Shown here in pieces: positions 42,463 to 49,909 of a stretch of DNA of 64,000 nt. Each line of letters starts with the position of its first letter. Positions within the stretch are counted from its first letter, which is position 1. This DNA comes from Ameyamaea chiangmaiensis (GTDB lineage Bacteria; Pseudomonadota; Alphaproteobacteria; Acetobacterales; Acetobacteraceae), in NCBI RefSeq assembly GCF_025995235.1, contig NZ_BAPT01000042.1, forward strand, positions 62,001-126,000, read 5' to 3'. The notes beneath the pieces are model-generated. The model searched no databases, had not been told where the DNA came from, and worked only from the letters and a program-made list of their open reading frames with translations. The translations under genes were made by a program, and so were the position numbers.

Positions 42463-44288
42463 TGTGCGGCATCTGCGGTGTTGTGGGCAGCCATCCGGCC
42501 GCGCCCGTGATTTTCGAGGCTCTGCGGCGCCTGGAGTATCGCGGATACGATTCCGCTGGTATTGCGACACTTGACGATCAGGGCGTCATTGAACGTCGTC
42601 GCGCGCCCGGCAAGCTGGACAATCTCGGCGCAGTGCTCGACGCCCGGCCGCTGAGCGGCACGACGGGCATCGGCCATACCCGCTGGGCGACGCATGGCGC
42701 GCCGAACGAGACGAACGCCCATCCGCACAGCACGGATCGCGTCTCCGTCGTCCATAACGGCATTATCGAGAACTTCGAGGCTCTGCGCGCCGAACTGGAA
42801 GACGCGGGCCATGTGTTCGTGACCGATACGGACAGCGAGACGATCGCGCGCCTGGCCGATCATTACATGGCGCGCGGGATGTCGCCGCAGGACGCTGCCT
42901 TTGCCACGCTGCAACGTCTGGAAGGCGCCTATGCTGTCGCGATGATCTTCGCCGGGCATGAGGGGCTGATGATCGGCGCGCGGCACGGTGCCCCGCTGGC
43001 AGTCGGCTTTGGCGAGTCCGAGATGTTTCTGGGTTCGGACTCTTTGGCCCTCGCGCCGCTGACACGCCGGATCGCGTATCTGGATGATGGGGACTGGGTC
43101 GTCGTCACGCCCGAGGGTGCCACGTTCTTCGACCAGAGCGGCGAGCGGGTTGAGCGCGAAATTCGTCTGACGGCGCTGATCGCGGGTTCGGTCGGAAAAG
43201 ACGGCTACCGGCACTACATGGAAAAGGAACTGCACGAGCATCCGGTCGTCATCGGCCAGACGTTGCAGCGCATGATCGACCCCGCCACGCGGCGCGTGGT
43301 GCTGCCGGACCTGCCGTTCGATCTGGCCACCGTGCCACGCGCGGTGGTGACGGCCTGTGGCTCGGCCTTTTACGCGGGCATGATCGGGCGCTACTGGCTG
43401 GAGGAACTGGCGCGTCTGCCGGTCGACATCGATGTCGCCAGCGAGATGCGCTATCGCAACCCGCCGCTTACCCCCGGCGGCATGGCGCTGCTGATTTCTC
43501 AATCGGGCGAGACGGCCGACACGCTGGCGGCGATGCGCGCATTGCGGGCGGACAAGCAGCACATCGTCTCGGTCCTGAACATGGAACAGAGCACCATGGG
43601 GCGCGAAAGCGACGTGGTGCTCGGCATGGTCGCGGGGCCGGAAATTTCGGTGGCGAGCACGAAGGCTTTCACGGCGCAGCTGTCGGTGCTGGCGTCGCTG
43701 ACCGTGGCGATCGGACGTGCGCGCGGCACGCTGTCCGAAGCGCGTGAAGACGCGCTGATGAGCGCGCTGTTCGATCTGCCGAGCCGCGCGGCCGAAGTGT
43801 TCACCAATGGCGACGCGATCCGGTCGATGGCCGCCATCGTCGCGAAAGCACGCGATGTCCTGTATCTCGGCCGTGGCATCTGCTTTCCGGTGGCGCTGGA
43901 GGGGGCGCTCAAGCTCAAGGAAATTTCCTACATCCATGCCGAGGCCTATGCCGCCGGTGAGATGAAGCACGGGCCGATTTCGCTGATCGACAGCAGTGTG
44001 CCGATCGTCGCGATCGCGCCGTCGACCATCCTGTTCGACAAGGTTCTCTCGAACCTGCAGGAAGCACGGGCGCGCGGCGGAAAACTGCTGGTCTTCACCG
44101 ATGCCGCCGGCGCCAGACGCCTGAAGGGCGTGGCCGAAGAAATCGTGGTGCTGCCGGACGTCGATGCGTTCGTGGCCCCGATCCTGTATACGATCCCGGT
44201 GCAGTTCCTGGCCTATGAAGTCGCGCTTCTGAAGGGTACCGACGTCGATCAGCCCCGCAATCTGGCCAAATCCGTCACTGTTGAGTGA
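42462..44288 (+). CDS. glmS: Glutamine--fructose-6-phosphate aminotransferase (isomerizing)
   Basis: Makes glucosamine 6-phosphate, the first step towards UDP-GlcNAc. 608 residues. The N-terminal glutaminase has the nucleophile Cys right after Met (MCGICGVVGSHPAA), then EYRGYDSAGIA and HTRWATHGAPNETNAHPH. Two SIS isomerase domains follow (CGSAFYAGMIGRYWLEEL, SQSGETADTLAAMRAL, and LKEISYIHAEAYAAGEMKHGPI). The C-terminus DQPRNLAKSVTVE is the conserved end that serves as the Tn7 target in other bacteria. The stop lies inside a hairpin shared with the convergent lysR gene. No riboswitch or ribozyme was seen. Confidence 0.97.
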   Translation: MCGICGVVGSHPAAPVIFEALRRLEYRGYDSAGIATLDDQGVIERRRAPGKLDNLGAVLDARPLSGTTGIGHTRWATHGAPNETNAHPHSTDRVSVVHNGIIENFEALRAELEDAGHVFVTDTDSETIARLADHYMARGMSPQDAAFATLQRLEGAYAVAMIFAGHEGLMIGARHGAPLAVGFGESEMFLGSDSLALAPLTRRIAYLDDGDWVVVTPEGATFFDQSGERVEREIRLTALIAGSVGKDGYRHYMEKELHEHPVVIGQTLQRMIDPATRRVVLPDLPFDLATVPRAVVTACGSAFYAGMIGRYWLEELARLPVDIDVASEMRYRNPPLTPGGMALLISQSGETADTLAAMRALRADKQHIVSVLNMEQSTMGRESDVVLGMVAGPEISVASTKAFTAQLSVLASLTVAIGRARGTLSEAREDALMSALFDLPSRAAEVFTNGDAIRSMAAIVAKARDVLYLGRGICFPVALEGALKLKEISYIHAEAYAAGEMKHGPISLIDSSVPIVAIAPSTILFDKVLSNLQEARARGGKLLVFTDAAGARRLKGVAEEIVVLPDVDAFVAPILYTIPVQFLAYEVALLKGTDVDQPRNLAKSVTVE

Positions 44289-44294
44289 CGGATT
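44269..44294. terminator. Bidirectional hairpin overlapping the glmS and lysR stops
   Basis: AATCCGTCACT and AGTGACGGATT form a perfect 11-bp stem around GTTG. The glmS stop (44286-44288) and the lysR stop (44275-44277, minus strand) both lie inside the stem, so the two genes overlap by 14 bases and can share one bidirectional terminator. Only short T/A runs flank it. Confidence 0.65.
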
Positions 44295-45180
44295 CGTCGC
44301 GGGTTAACGTCTTCAGGAGCTCGCCAAAGCGCACGACGGGCAAGCCGCGCGTCTCCGGTCGGGCGGCGATGGCCAGGGACGCCGTCGGGGCGGGGCCTTT
44401 GATGGCGTGGTAGGTTACGCCTCCGGCGTGCAACTGGCGCAGGCAGTCGGGCACGATCGCGACGCCCAGTCCGGCCGCGACCAGCGGGATGGCGGACGCG
44501 ATCTGGGGCGCCACCTGTCCGAAGTTGGGCGTGAACCCGGCGGCCTGACATGCCGCCAGTTGCGCGTCGAAAAATCCCGGCCCAAGCTGGCGGTCGAAAA
44601 TGATGAACGGTTCGCCGGCGATGCGGGCGAGATCGACAGCCCCGTCATTCGATGCCGGGTGTCCGGACGGCAGGGCGAGAACCGTGGGCTCGTCCAGTAA
44701 TGGTGTGACCTGCAGCGTCGGGTCGGTGAGAGGCGGCCGGATGATCGCAATGTCGATCCGGTGTTCGCGCAGTGCGTCCGACAGGGCGGGCGTGTTGCTT
44801 TCCTCCAGTGTGATCACGACGCCGGGCCACGCTTCCCGGAACAGGCGCACCGCCTGAGGTACCAAGGGCAGAAGCGAGACCGCGCCGGCCAGTCCGACGC
44901 GCAGCCGTCCGTGCTCGCCCCGGGCCAGTCCGGTGGCACGTTCGTGGAATGCCTCATCCTGTCGCAGCATGGCCCGCGCCGCGTCGATCAATCCCTCTCC
45001 GGCCTCGGTCAGGCGCGCACCACGGCTGAGCCGTTCAAACAGAACGACACCCAATTCGCGCTCCAGAAGACGGATCTGCTGGCTTAAAGGCGGCTGTTCC
45101 ATATGCAGGGCGGCGGCGGCGCGCGTGAAGCCGCCATGGTCGGCCACGGCGACGAAGTAACGCAGGTGACGAAGTTCCAT
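44275..45180 (-). CDS. LysR-family transcriptional regulator, probable regulator of pdc
   Basis: 301 residues. The N-terminal winged helix-turn-helix reads MELRHLRYFVAVADHGGFTR, then AAAALHMEQPPLSQQIRLLE, typical of LysR proteins. The C-terminal two-lobed effector domain begins LRVGLAGAVSLLPLVPQAV and includes RIDIAIIRPPLTDP and LVAAGLGVAIVPDCL. The gene is divergent from pyruvate decarboxylase with 130 bases between starts, holding a clear palindrome at 45200-45223. LysR proteins usually repress themselves and activate the divergent gene, so pdc is the likely target (inference). The effector is unknown. Confidence 0.88.
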   Translation of the reverse strand: MELRHLRYFVAVADHGGFTRAAAALHMEQPPLSQQIRLLERELGVVLFERLSRGARLTEAGEGLIDAARAMLRQDEAFHERATGLARGEHGRLRVGLAGAVSLLPLVPQAVRLFREAWPGVVITLEESNTPALSDALREHRIDIAIIRPPLTDPTLQVTPLLDEPTVLALPSGHPASNDGAVDLARIAGEPFIIFDRQLGPGFFDAQLAACQAAGFTPNFGQVAPQIASAIPLVAAGLGVAIVPDCLRQLHAGGVTYHAIKGPAPTASLAIAARPETRGLPVVRFGELLKTLTRDESVTQQ

Positions 45181-45199
45181 GGCAATCCATACTCAGTCG

Positions 45200-45223
45200 A
45201 TATGGTTGACAGATAAACCATAT
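45200..45223. promoter_or_regulatory. Probable LysR operator between lysR and pdc
   Basis: ATATGGTT, 8 bases, AACCATAT: perfect 8-base arms, the size and symmetry of LysR-family sites. It starts 20 bases from the lysR ATG and ends 87 bases before the pdc ATG. A TTGACA (45206-45211) overlaps it facing pdc, but no good -10 lies at 16-18 bases. Confidence 0.6.
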
Positions 45224-45310
45224 ATTAGACGTGTGGCACCGAACGGCGCATGATTCGTCATCACCTGAGCGCGACGGCGCGCGTCCACCATGACAGGGAA
45301 CGAACGGACC

Positions 45311-46990
45311 ATGACCTACACGATCGGTATGTATCTCGCGGAGCGACTGGCGCAGATCGGGCTCAAGCACCATTTCGCCGTGGCGGGCGACTATAACCTC
45401 GTCCTGCTGGACCAGTTGCTGCTGAACAAGGACATGGAGCAGATCTACTGCTCGAACGAACTGAACTGCGGCTTCAGCGCCGAGGGCTATGCGCGTGCCA
45501 ATGGCGCGGCGGCGGCCGTCGTCACGTTCAGCGTGGGTGCGCTGTCCGCGTTCAATGCCATCGGGGGTGCCTTCGCTGAAAACCTGCCGGTCATCCTGAT
45601 CTCAGGCGCGCCGAATACCGGCGATCACGGCACGGGACGCATCCTGCACCATACGCTGGGGACCAGCGATTATGGCTACCAGCGCGAAATCGCCAAGCAC
45701 CTCACCTGCGCCGCCGAGAGCATTCTCAGCGCCGAGGAGGCACCGGCGAAGATCGACCACGTCATTCGGACGGCGCTGCGCGAGAAAAAGCCGGCTTATC
45801 TGGAAATCGCGTGCAACATCGCCGACGCCGAATGCGTCCGTCCGGGCGGTATCGACGCGCTGCTGGCGGGGCCGGCACCCGACCGTGCCAGCCTCGACGC
45901 CGCTGTGGACGCTGGCCTTGCGTTCCTTGAGGCGCGGGAGGATGTCGCCCTGCTGGTCGGCAGCAAGGTGCGTGCGCTGGGCGCACAGGCCGCCACGGTC
46001 GGGCTGGCGGACGCTCTGGGCTGTGCGGTGGCCACGATGGCGGCGGCCAAGAGCTTCTTCCCCGAAACGCATCCCGGCTACCGGGGTCTGTATTGGGGCG
46101 AAGTCAGCAGCCCGGGCGTGCAGTCGATGATCGACGACGCGCAGGGCGTGATCTGCGTCGGGCCGATCTTCAACGATTACGCGACGGTCGGCTGGACGGC
46201 GTGGCCTAAGGGCGACAACGTTCTTCTGGTCGAGGCCCACGCCGTGACCATTGACGGCGTCGCCTTCGCCGGGCTGGACGCGGCCGATTTCCTCGAAACC
46301 TTTGCCGCGCGGGCGGTGCGCCGGGATGCTTCCGCCCGTCGTACACAGCAGTATGTGGTGCCTGAAGTCGCCGCGCAGGCGCCCGAGACGAAGCTGACCA
46401 ACGCCGAGATGGCGCGCCAGATCGGCGGTCTTGTCACGGGGAACACCACCGTTCTGGCCGAGACGGGCGATTCCTGGTTCAACGCGGTCCGCATGGGCCT
46501 GCCGACGGGCGCGCGTGTCGAACTGGAAATGCAGTGGGGGCATATCGGCTGGTCGGTGCCCGCCGCCTTCGGTGCGGCACTGGCGGCCCCGGAGAGGCGC
46601 ACCGTGCTGATGGTGGGCGACGGATCGTTCCAGCTGACGGCGCAGGAAGTCGCGCAGATGATCCGTAACGACGTGCCGGTGATCATCTTCCTGATCAATA
46701 ATCTCGGCTACACGATCGAGGTCATGATTCATGACGGCCCCTACAACAACGTCAAGAACTGGGACTATGCCGGGCTGATGGAGGTGTTCAACGCGGGCGA
46801 GGGCCATGGGCTGGGCCTGCGTGCCACGACCGGGGGAGAACTGTCCGCCGCGATCGAGCGTGCGGTAGCGAACACGCATGGGCCGACCTTGATCGAGTGT
46901 CGGCTTGACCGCGACGACTGCACCGAGGAACTGGTGAAGTGGGGCAAGCAGGTCGCGCGCGCCAATGCCCGCAAGCCGTCGACGCACTGA
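45311..46990 (+). CDS. pdc: Pyruvate decarboxylase
   Basis: Non-oxidative, thiamine diphosphate-dependent enzyme turning pyruvate into acetaldehyde and CO2; rare in bacteria but known from Zymomonas and Acetobacter. The start is ATG 45311 (MTYTIGMYLAERLAQIGLKH); an ATG at 45290 in frame is less family-like. 559 residues. Active-site residues sit at the Zymomonas numbering: Asp27 (AVAGDYN), Glu50 (CSNELNCG), His113-His114 (RILHHTLG). The ThDP motif runs from GDGSFQ to NNLGYTIEVMIHDGPYN. The thiamine genes thiO-thiS-thiG-thiE follow downstream, and a divergent LysR regulator lies upstream. Acetaldehyde can feed the aldehyde dehydrogenase at 52-56 kb. Confidence 0.96.
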   Translation: MTYTIGMYLAERLAQIGLKHHFAVAGDYNLVLLDQLLLNKDMEQIYCSNELNCGFSAEGYARANGAAAAVVTFSVGALSAFNAIGGAFAENLPVILISGAPNTGDHGTGRILHHTLGTSDYGYQREIAKHLTCAAESILSAEEAPAKIDHVIRTALREKKPAYLEIACNIADAECVRPGGIDALLAGPAPDRASLDAAVDAGLAFLEAREDVALLVGSKVRALGAQAATVGLADALGCAVATMAAAKSFFPETHPGYRGLYWGEVSSPGVQSMIDDAQGVICVGPIFNDYATVGWTAWPKGDNVLLVEAHAVTIDGVAFAGLDAADFLETFAARAVRRDASARRTQQYVVPEVAAQAPETKLTNAEMARQIGGLVTGNTTVLAETGDSWFNAVRMGLPTGARVELEMQWGHIGWSVPAAFGAALAAPERRTVLMVGDGSFQLTAQEVAQMIRNDVPVIIFLINNLGYTIEVMIHDGPYNNVKNWDYAGLMEVFNAGEGHGLGLRATTGGELSAAIERAVANTHGPTLIECRLDRDDCTEELVKWGKQVARANARKPSTH

Positions 46991-46998
46991 ACGGCGCA

Positions 46999-47035
46999 AC
47001 GGTTCTCGCACCAATCTCGTGCGGAGATGCACCGT
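46999..47035 (+). terminator. Hairpin after pdc
   Basis: ACGGT/ACCGT and TCTC-GCAC/GTGC-G-GAGA form a bulged 13-bp stem starting 9 bases after the pdc stop. No T-run follows. It may separate pdc from the thi genes or allow partial read-through. Confidence 0.5.
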
Positions 47036-47155
47036 TCCGGCACAGCGGCCGGAGACCCCGGGTTTGGGGGGCGTGACGGCCGCGTGTTATTTTCGTCCCC
47101 GGGCCGTGCGGCATTCGAACGAGCGCCGCGACGACCGGAACGACGGAGAGCACCC

Positions 47156-48127
47156 ATGACGCAACTGGATATCGTGGTGAGGGGCGCCGGTGTTGCGGGT
47201 CTGGTGACCGCGACGGAACTGGCTGATCGCGGCGCGCGGGTCACCGTTCTGGAAACAGGGCCGGACATCGGATCGGGCGCGTCGTGGAAAGCGGGCGGCA
47301 TGCTCGCGCCCTGGTGCGAGGCCGAATCGGCGCCCGACGAAGTGACCGCCGACTCGCTGGGTTCGGTCGATTGGTGGGCAGCGCACGTGCCTTCGGTGCA
47401 GAGGAACGGCAGTTTGGTGGTCGCGCCCCCACGCGATGTAGGCGATATATCGCGGTTCGGTCGACGGACCCAGGCTTTCGAGACCCTCGCGGAGGAGGCG
47501 ATCGGCACGCTTGAGCCCGATCTGCTCGGCCGCTTTTCGAAGGCCCTGTTTTTCCCGCGTGAAGGCCATGTCGACCCGCGCGAGGCGCTGCGGACCCTGC
47601 GCGCCGGGATCGAGGCCCGGGGTGGATCGGTATTGACCGGCGTTCCCCGGGCCGAGGCCGAACGCGCGTCCGGCGTGGATTGGACGATCGATTGCACCGG
47701 GCTCGCCGCCCGGTCGCACCTGACGGAATTGCGTGGTGTGCGGGGCGAGATGCTTCTGCTGCGGTGCCCGGACGTCATTCTGCACCGTCCGGTGCGCATG
47801 CTGCATCCGCGCATCCCGATCTACATCGTGCCGCGCGCCGATCACGTGTTCATGGTCGGCGCCACGATGGTGGAAAGCGAGAACGCGGGCGGCATGACGC
47901 TGCGGTCGATGACGGATCTTCTGAACGCGGCGTATGTTCTTCACCCGGCATTCGCGGATGCGGAGATACTGGAAACGGGCGTTGGGCTTCGTCCCTCGTT
48001 TCGCGATAATGTGCCGCGCGTGCGGCAGGACGGTCGGACGATCATGGTCAATGGCATGTATCGTCACGGTTTTCTGCTGTCTCCGGCCCGTGCACGCACG
48101 GTCGCCGAACTTGTGTTCGGTGGTTAG
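47156..48127 (+). CDS. thiO: FAD-dependent glycine oxidase ThiO
   Basis: Flavoprotein oxidase making the dehydroglycine needed for the thiazole ring, the aerobic alternative to ThiH. The start is ATG 47156, with GGAGAG upstream. 323 residues. The DAO-type dinucleotide fold is DIVVRGAGVAGLVTATELAD, with a GAGVAG loop, the FAD ribose acidic residue in VLETG, SGASWKAGGMLAPW, and the C-terminal GLRPSFRDNVPRV and NGMYRHGFLLSPA block. It heads thiO-thiS-thiG-thiE, 165 bases after pdc. No TPP riboswitch was found in front of it. Confidence 0.85.
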   Translation: MTQLDIVVRGAGVAGLVTATELADRGARVTVLETGPDIGSGASWKAGGMLAPWCEAESAPDEVTADSLGSVDWWAAHVPSVQRNGSLVVAPPRDVGDISRFGRRTQAFETLAEEAIGTLEPDLLGRFSKALFFPREGHVDPREALRTLRAGIEARGGSVLTGVPRAEAERASGVDWTIDCTGLAARSHLTELRGVRGEMLLLRCPDVILHRPVRMLHPRIPIYIVPRADHVFMVGATMVESENAGGMTLRSMTDLLNAAYVLHPAFADAEILETGVGLRPSFRDNVPRVRQDGRTIMVNGMYRHGFLLSPARARTVAELVFGG

Positions 48128-48219
48128 GGCGCCCCCGCTTGCCTTGGGGCGGAGGCGCGCCTAGCTCTGTGAGGTCGGTCATCAGACACGGCAAAGACAA
48201 GAACGAGCCGGAGGAGGCC

Positions 48220-48417
48220 ATGCGGATCACGGTCAACGACGAACCCCGCGACGTGACGGGGGATACCCTTTCGGTGGTGCTCGATGAACTCGGCTACGGT
48301 GCGGCGCGCGTTGCGACGGCGCTGGACGGACTGTTCGTCCCCGTGTCGCGTCGGGCGACGGCGTCCGTGACCGATGGTGCCCGGCTTGAAATCCTGGCCC
48401 CCATGCAGGGAGGCTGA
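48220..48417 (+). CDS. thiS: Sulfur carrier protein ThiS
   Basis: 65-residue ubiquitin-like sulfur carrier. The start ATG 48220 has GGAGGAGG just upstream. The sequence begins MRITVNDEPRDV, contains LSVVLDELGY and VPVSRRA, and ends in the required Gly-Gly (LAPMQGG), which is thiocarboxylated to donate sulfur for the thiazole. It is 3 bases before thiG and 92 bases after thiO. Confidence 0.93.
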   Translation: MRITVNDEPRDVTGDTLSVVLDELGYGAARVATALDGLFVPVSRRATASVTDGARLEILAPMQGG

Positions 48418-48420
48418 TCG

Positions 48421-49191
48421 ATGACGTTCTATGGCACGGAGCTGTCGTCGCGCCTGATGCTCGGCACGGCGCAATATCCTTCTCCCGACATTCTGGCCGG
48501 GGCCGTGCGCGCCGCGCAGGCGGGCGTCGTGACGGTGTCGCTGCGCCGTGAATCGGCCGGCGAGCGGGCAGGGCAGGCCTTCTGGTCGCTGATCAGCGAC
48601 CTCGGGGTGCCGGTTCTTCCCAATACGGCGGGCTGTCACACCCCGCGCGAGGCGGTGACGACGGCGCAGATGGCGCGCGAGGTGTTCAACACTGACTGGA
48701 TCAAGCTCGAGGTCATCGGCGAACAGGACACGCTTCAGCCCGACGTGTTCGGTCTGGTCGAGGCGGCGCGCATCCTGACCGAGGACGGGTTCAAGGTGTT
48801 CCCCTATACGACCGAGGATCTGGTGGTGGCCGAACGCCTGCTGCGCGCCGGGTGCGAGGTTCTGATGCCGTGGGGCGCGCCCATCGGCTCGGGCAAGGGG
48901 CTGAACAACGTGTTCGGGCTACGGGCGATGCGGGCGCATTTTCCCGATGTGCCTCTGGTCGTCGATGCCGGCATCGGGCGCCCGTCCCATGCCACGCAGG
49001 CGATGGAACTGGGGTACGACGCGGTGCTGATCAACACGGCCGTGGCGCAGGCGGGCGATCCGGTCGGCATGGCGCGGGCCTTCCGGCTGGCGGTCGAGTC
49101 CGGTCTTGCCGCGCGGGAGGCCGATCCAATGGACGAGCGCGACATGGCCGCGCCCTCGACGCCGGTTCTCGGTCTGGCGCGCTTCGCATGA
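48421..49191 (+). CDS. thiG: Thiazole synthase ThiG
   Basis: TIM-barrel enzyme joining deoxyxylulose 5-phosphate, dehydroglycine and ThiS sulfur into the thiazole phosphate. 256 residues. Family stretches: SRLMLGTAQYPSPDILAGAV, VTVSLRRE, LPNTAGCHTPREAVTTAQMARE, WIKLEVIGE with the Schiff-base lysine, LMPWGAPIGSGKGLNN and VVDAGIGRPSHATQAMELGYDAVL. Its stop overlaps the thiE start as ATGA. Confidence 0.95.
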   Translation: MTFYGTELSSRLMLGTAQYPSPDILAGAVRAAQAGVVTVSLRRESAGERAGQAFWSLISDLGVPVLPNTAGCHTPREAVTTAQMAREVFNTDWIKLEVIGEQDTLQPDVFGLVEAARILTEDGFKVFPYTTEDLVVAERLLRAGCEVLMPWGAPIGSGKGLNNVFGLRAMRAHFPDVPLVVDAGIGRPSHATQAMELGYDAVLINTAVAQAGDPVGMARAFRLAVESGLAAREADPMDERDMAAPSTPVLGLARFA

Positions 49192-49799
49192 GCGCCCTGC
49201 CACAAACCATCTATCCGGTCGTTGATTCGGCGGCTTGGGTCGAACGCCTCGGCGCCGCGGGAGCGCGCTTCATCCAGCTTCGGGTGAAATCCCTGACCGG
49301 CGACGCATTGCGGGCCGAGATCGCCACGGCACGCGACGTCTCAAAAACGTTCGGTATCACACTGGTCCTGAATGATTTCTGGCGTGAGGCGATCGACCTC
49401 GGCATCGACTATGTTCATCTCGGGCAGGAAGATCTGGATGAGGCCGACGTAACCGCGATCCGGGGTGCCGGGATCCGGCTGGGTGTCAGCACGCATTCAC
49501 ATGACGAACTGAACCGCGCGCTTGCGCTCGCGCCCGATTATGTTGCGCTGGGGCCCGTATGGCCCACAAAACTCAAGCAGATGCCATGGGCCCCGCAGGG
49601 GGTGGAGCGACTGCGCGAATGGCGGGGATTGATCGGCGAGACGCCGCTGGTGGCTATCGGGGGCGTGACGCTGGAGCGCGCTCCGTCGTGCATCAGCGCC
49701 GGGGCCGACAGTGTCGCGGCGGTGTCCGATTTCATCCTGCATCCCGACCCCGAGGGCCAGATACGCGCATGGCTGGCCGCCACCACCGGACACATGTGA
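49188..49799 (+). CDS. thiE: Thiamine-phosphate synthase ThiE
   Basis: Joins the thiazole phosphate and HMP diphosphate to thiamine monophosphate. The start is ATG 49188, overlapping the thiG stop; 203 residues. TIM-barrel motifs: RFIQLRVKSL, LVLNDFWREAIDLGIDYVHLGQEDL, LGVSTHSHDELNRALAL, YVALGPVWPTK and VAIGGVTLERA. The usual pyrophosphate contacts are recognisable though some positions differ from E. coli. thiL at 10 kb completes the diphosphate. No thiC or thiD is in the window. Confidence 0.9.
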   Translation: MSALPQTIYPVVDSAAWVERLGAAGARFIQLRVKSLTGDALRAEIATARDVSKTFGITLVLNDFWREAIDLGIDYVHLGQEDLDEADVTAIRGAGIRLGVSTHSHDELNRALALAPDYVALGPVWPTKLKQMPWAPQGVERLREWRGLIGETPLVAIGGVTLERAPSCISAGADSVAAVSDFILHPDPEGQIRAWLAATTGHM

Positions 49800-49909
49800 C
49801 AAATATTGCATCGGGTCAGGTTTTTACGGCGTTCGCGCCATGTTCCATTCATAGTTCTGGCGTATGCTCCTCTGCGGATGAGTCACAGCTAAGGGGAGAG
49901 TAGCGGCGG

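Noticed and set aside
40681..42570. 629-codon minus-strand open frame opposite glmU
   Set aside because: Antisense to a clear glmU gene and without domain signals.
45206..45234. TTGACA at 45206 as a full promoter for pdc
   Set aside because: The -35 is perfect, but at 16-18 bases the -10 region (ACGTGT) is not convincing; it is reported only as part of the operator.
46991..47155. Possible TPP riboswitch before thiO
   Set aside because: The conserved CUGAGA and pyrophosphate-sensing segments are absent; only short GC-rich inverted repeats are seen.
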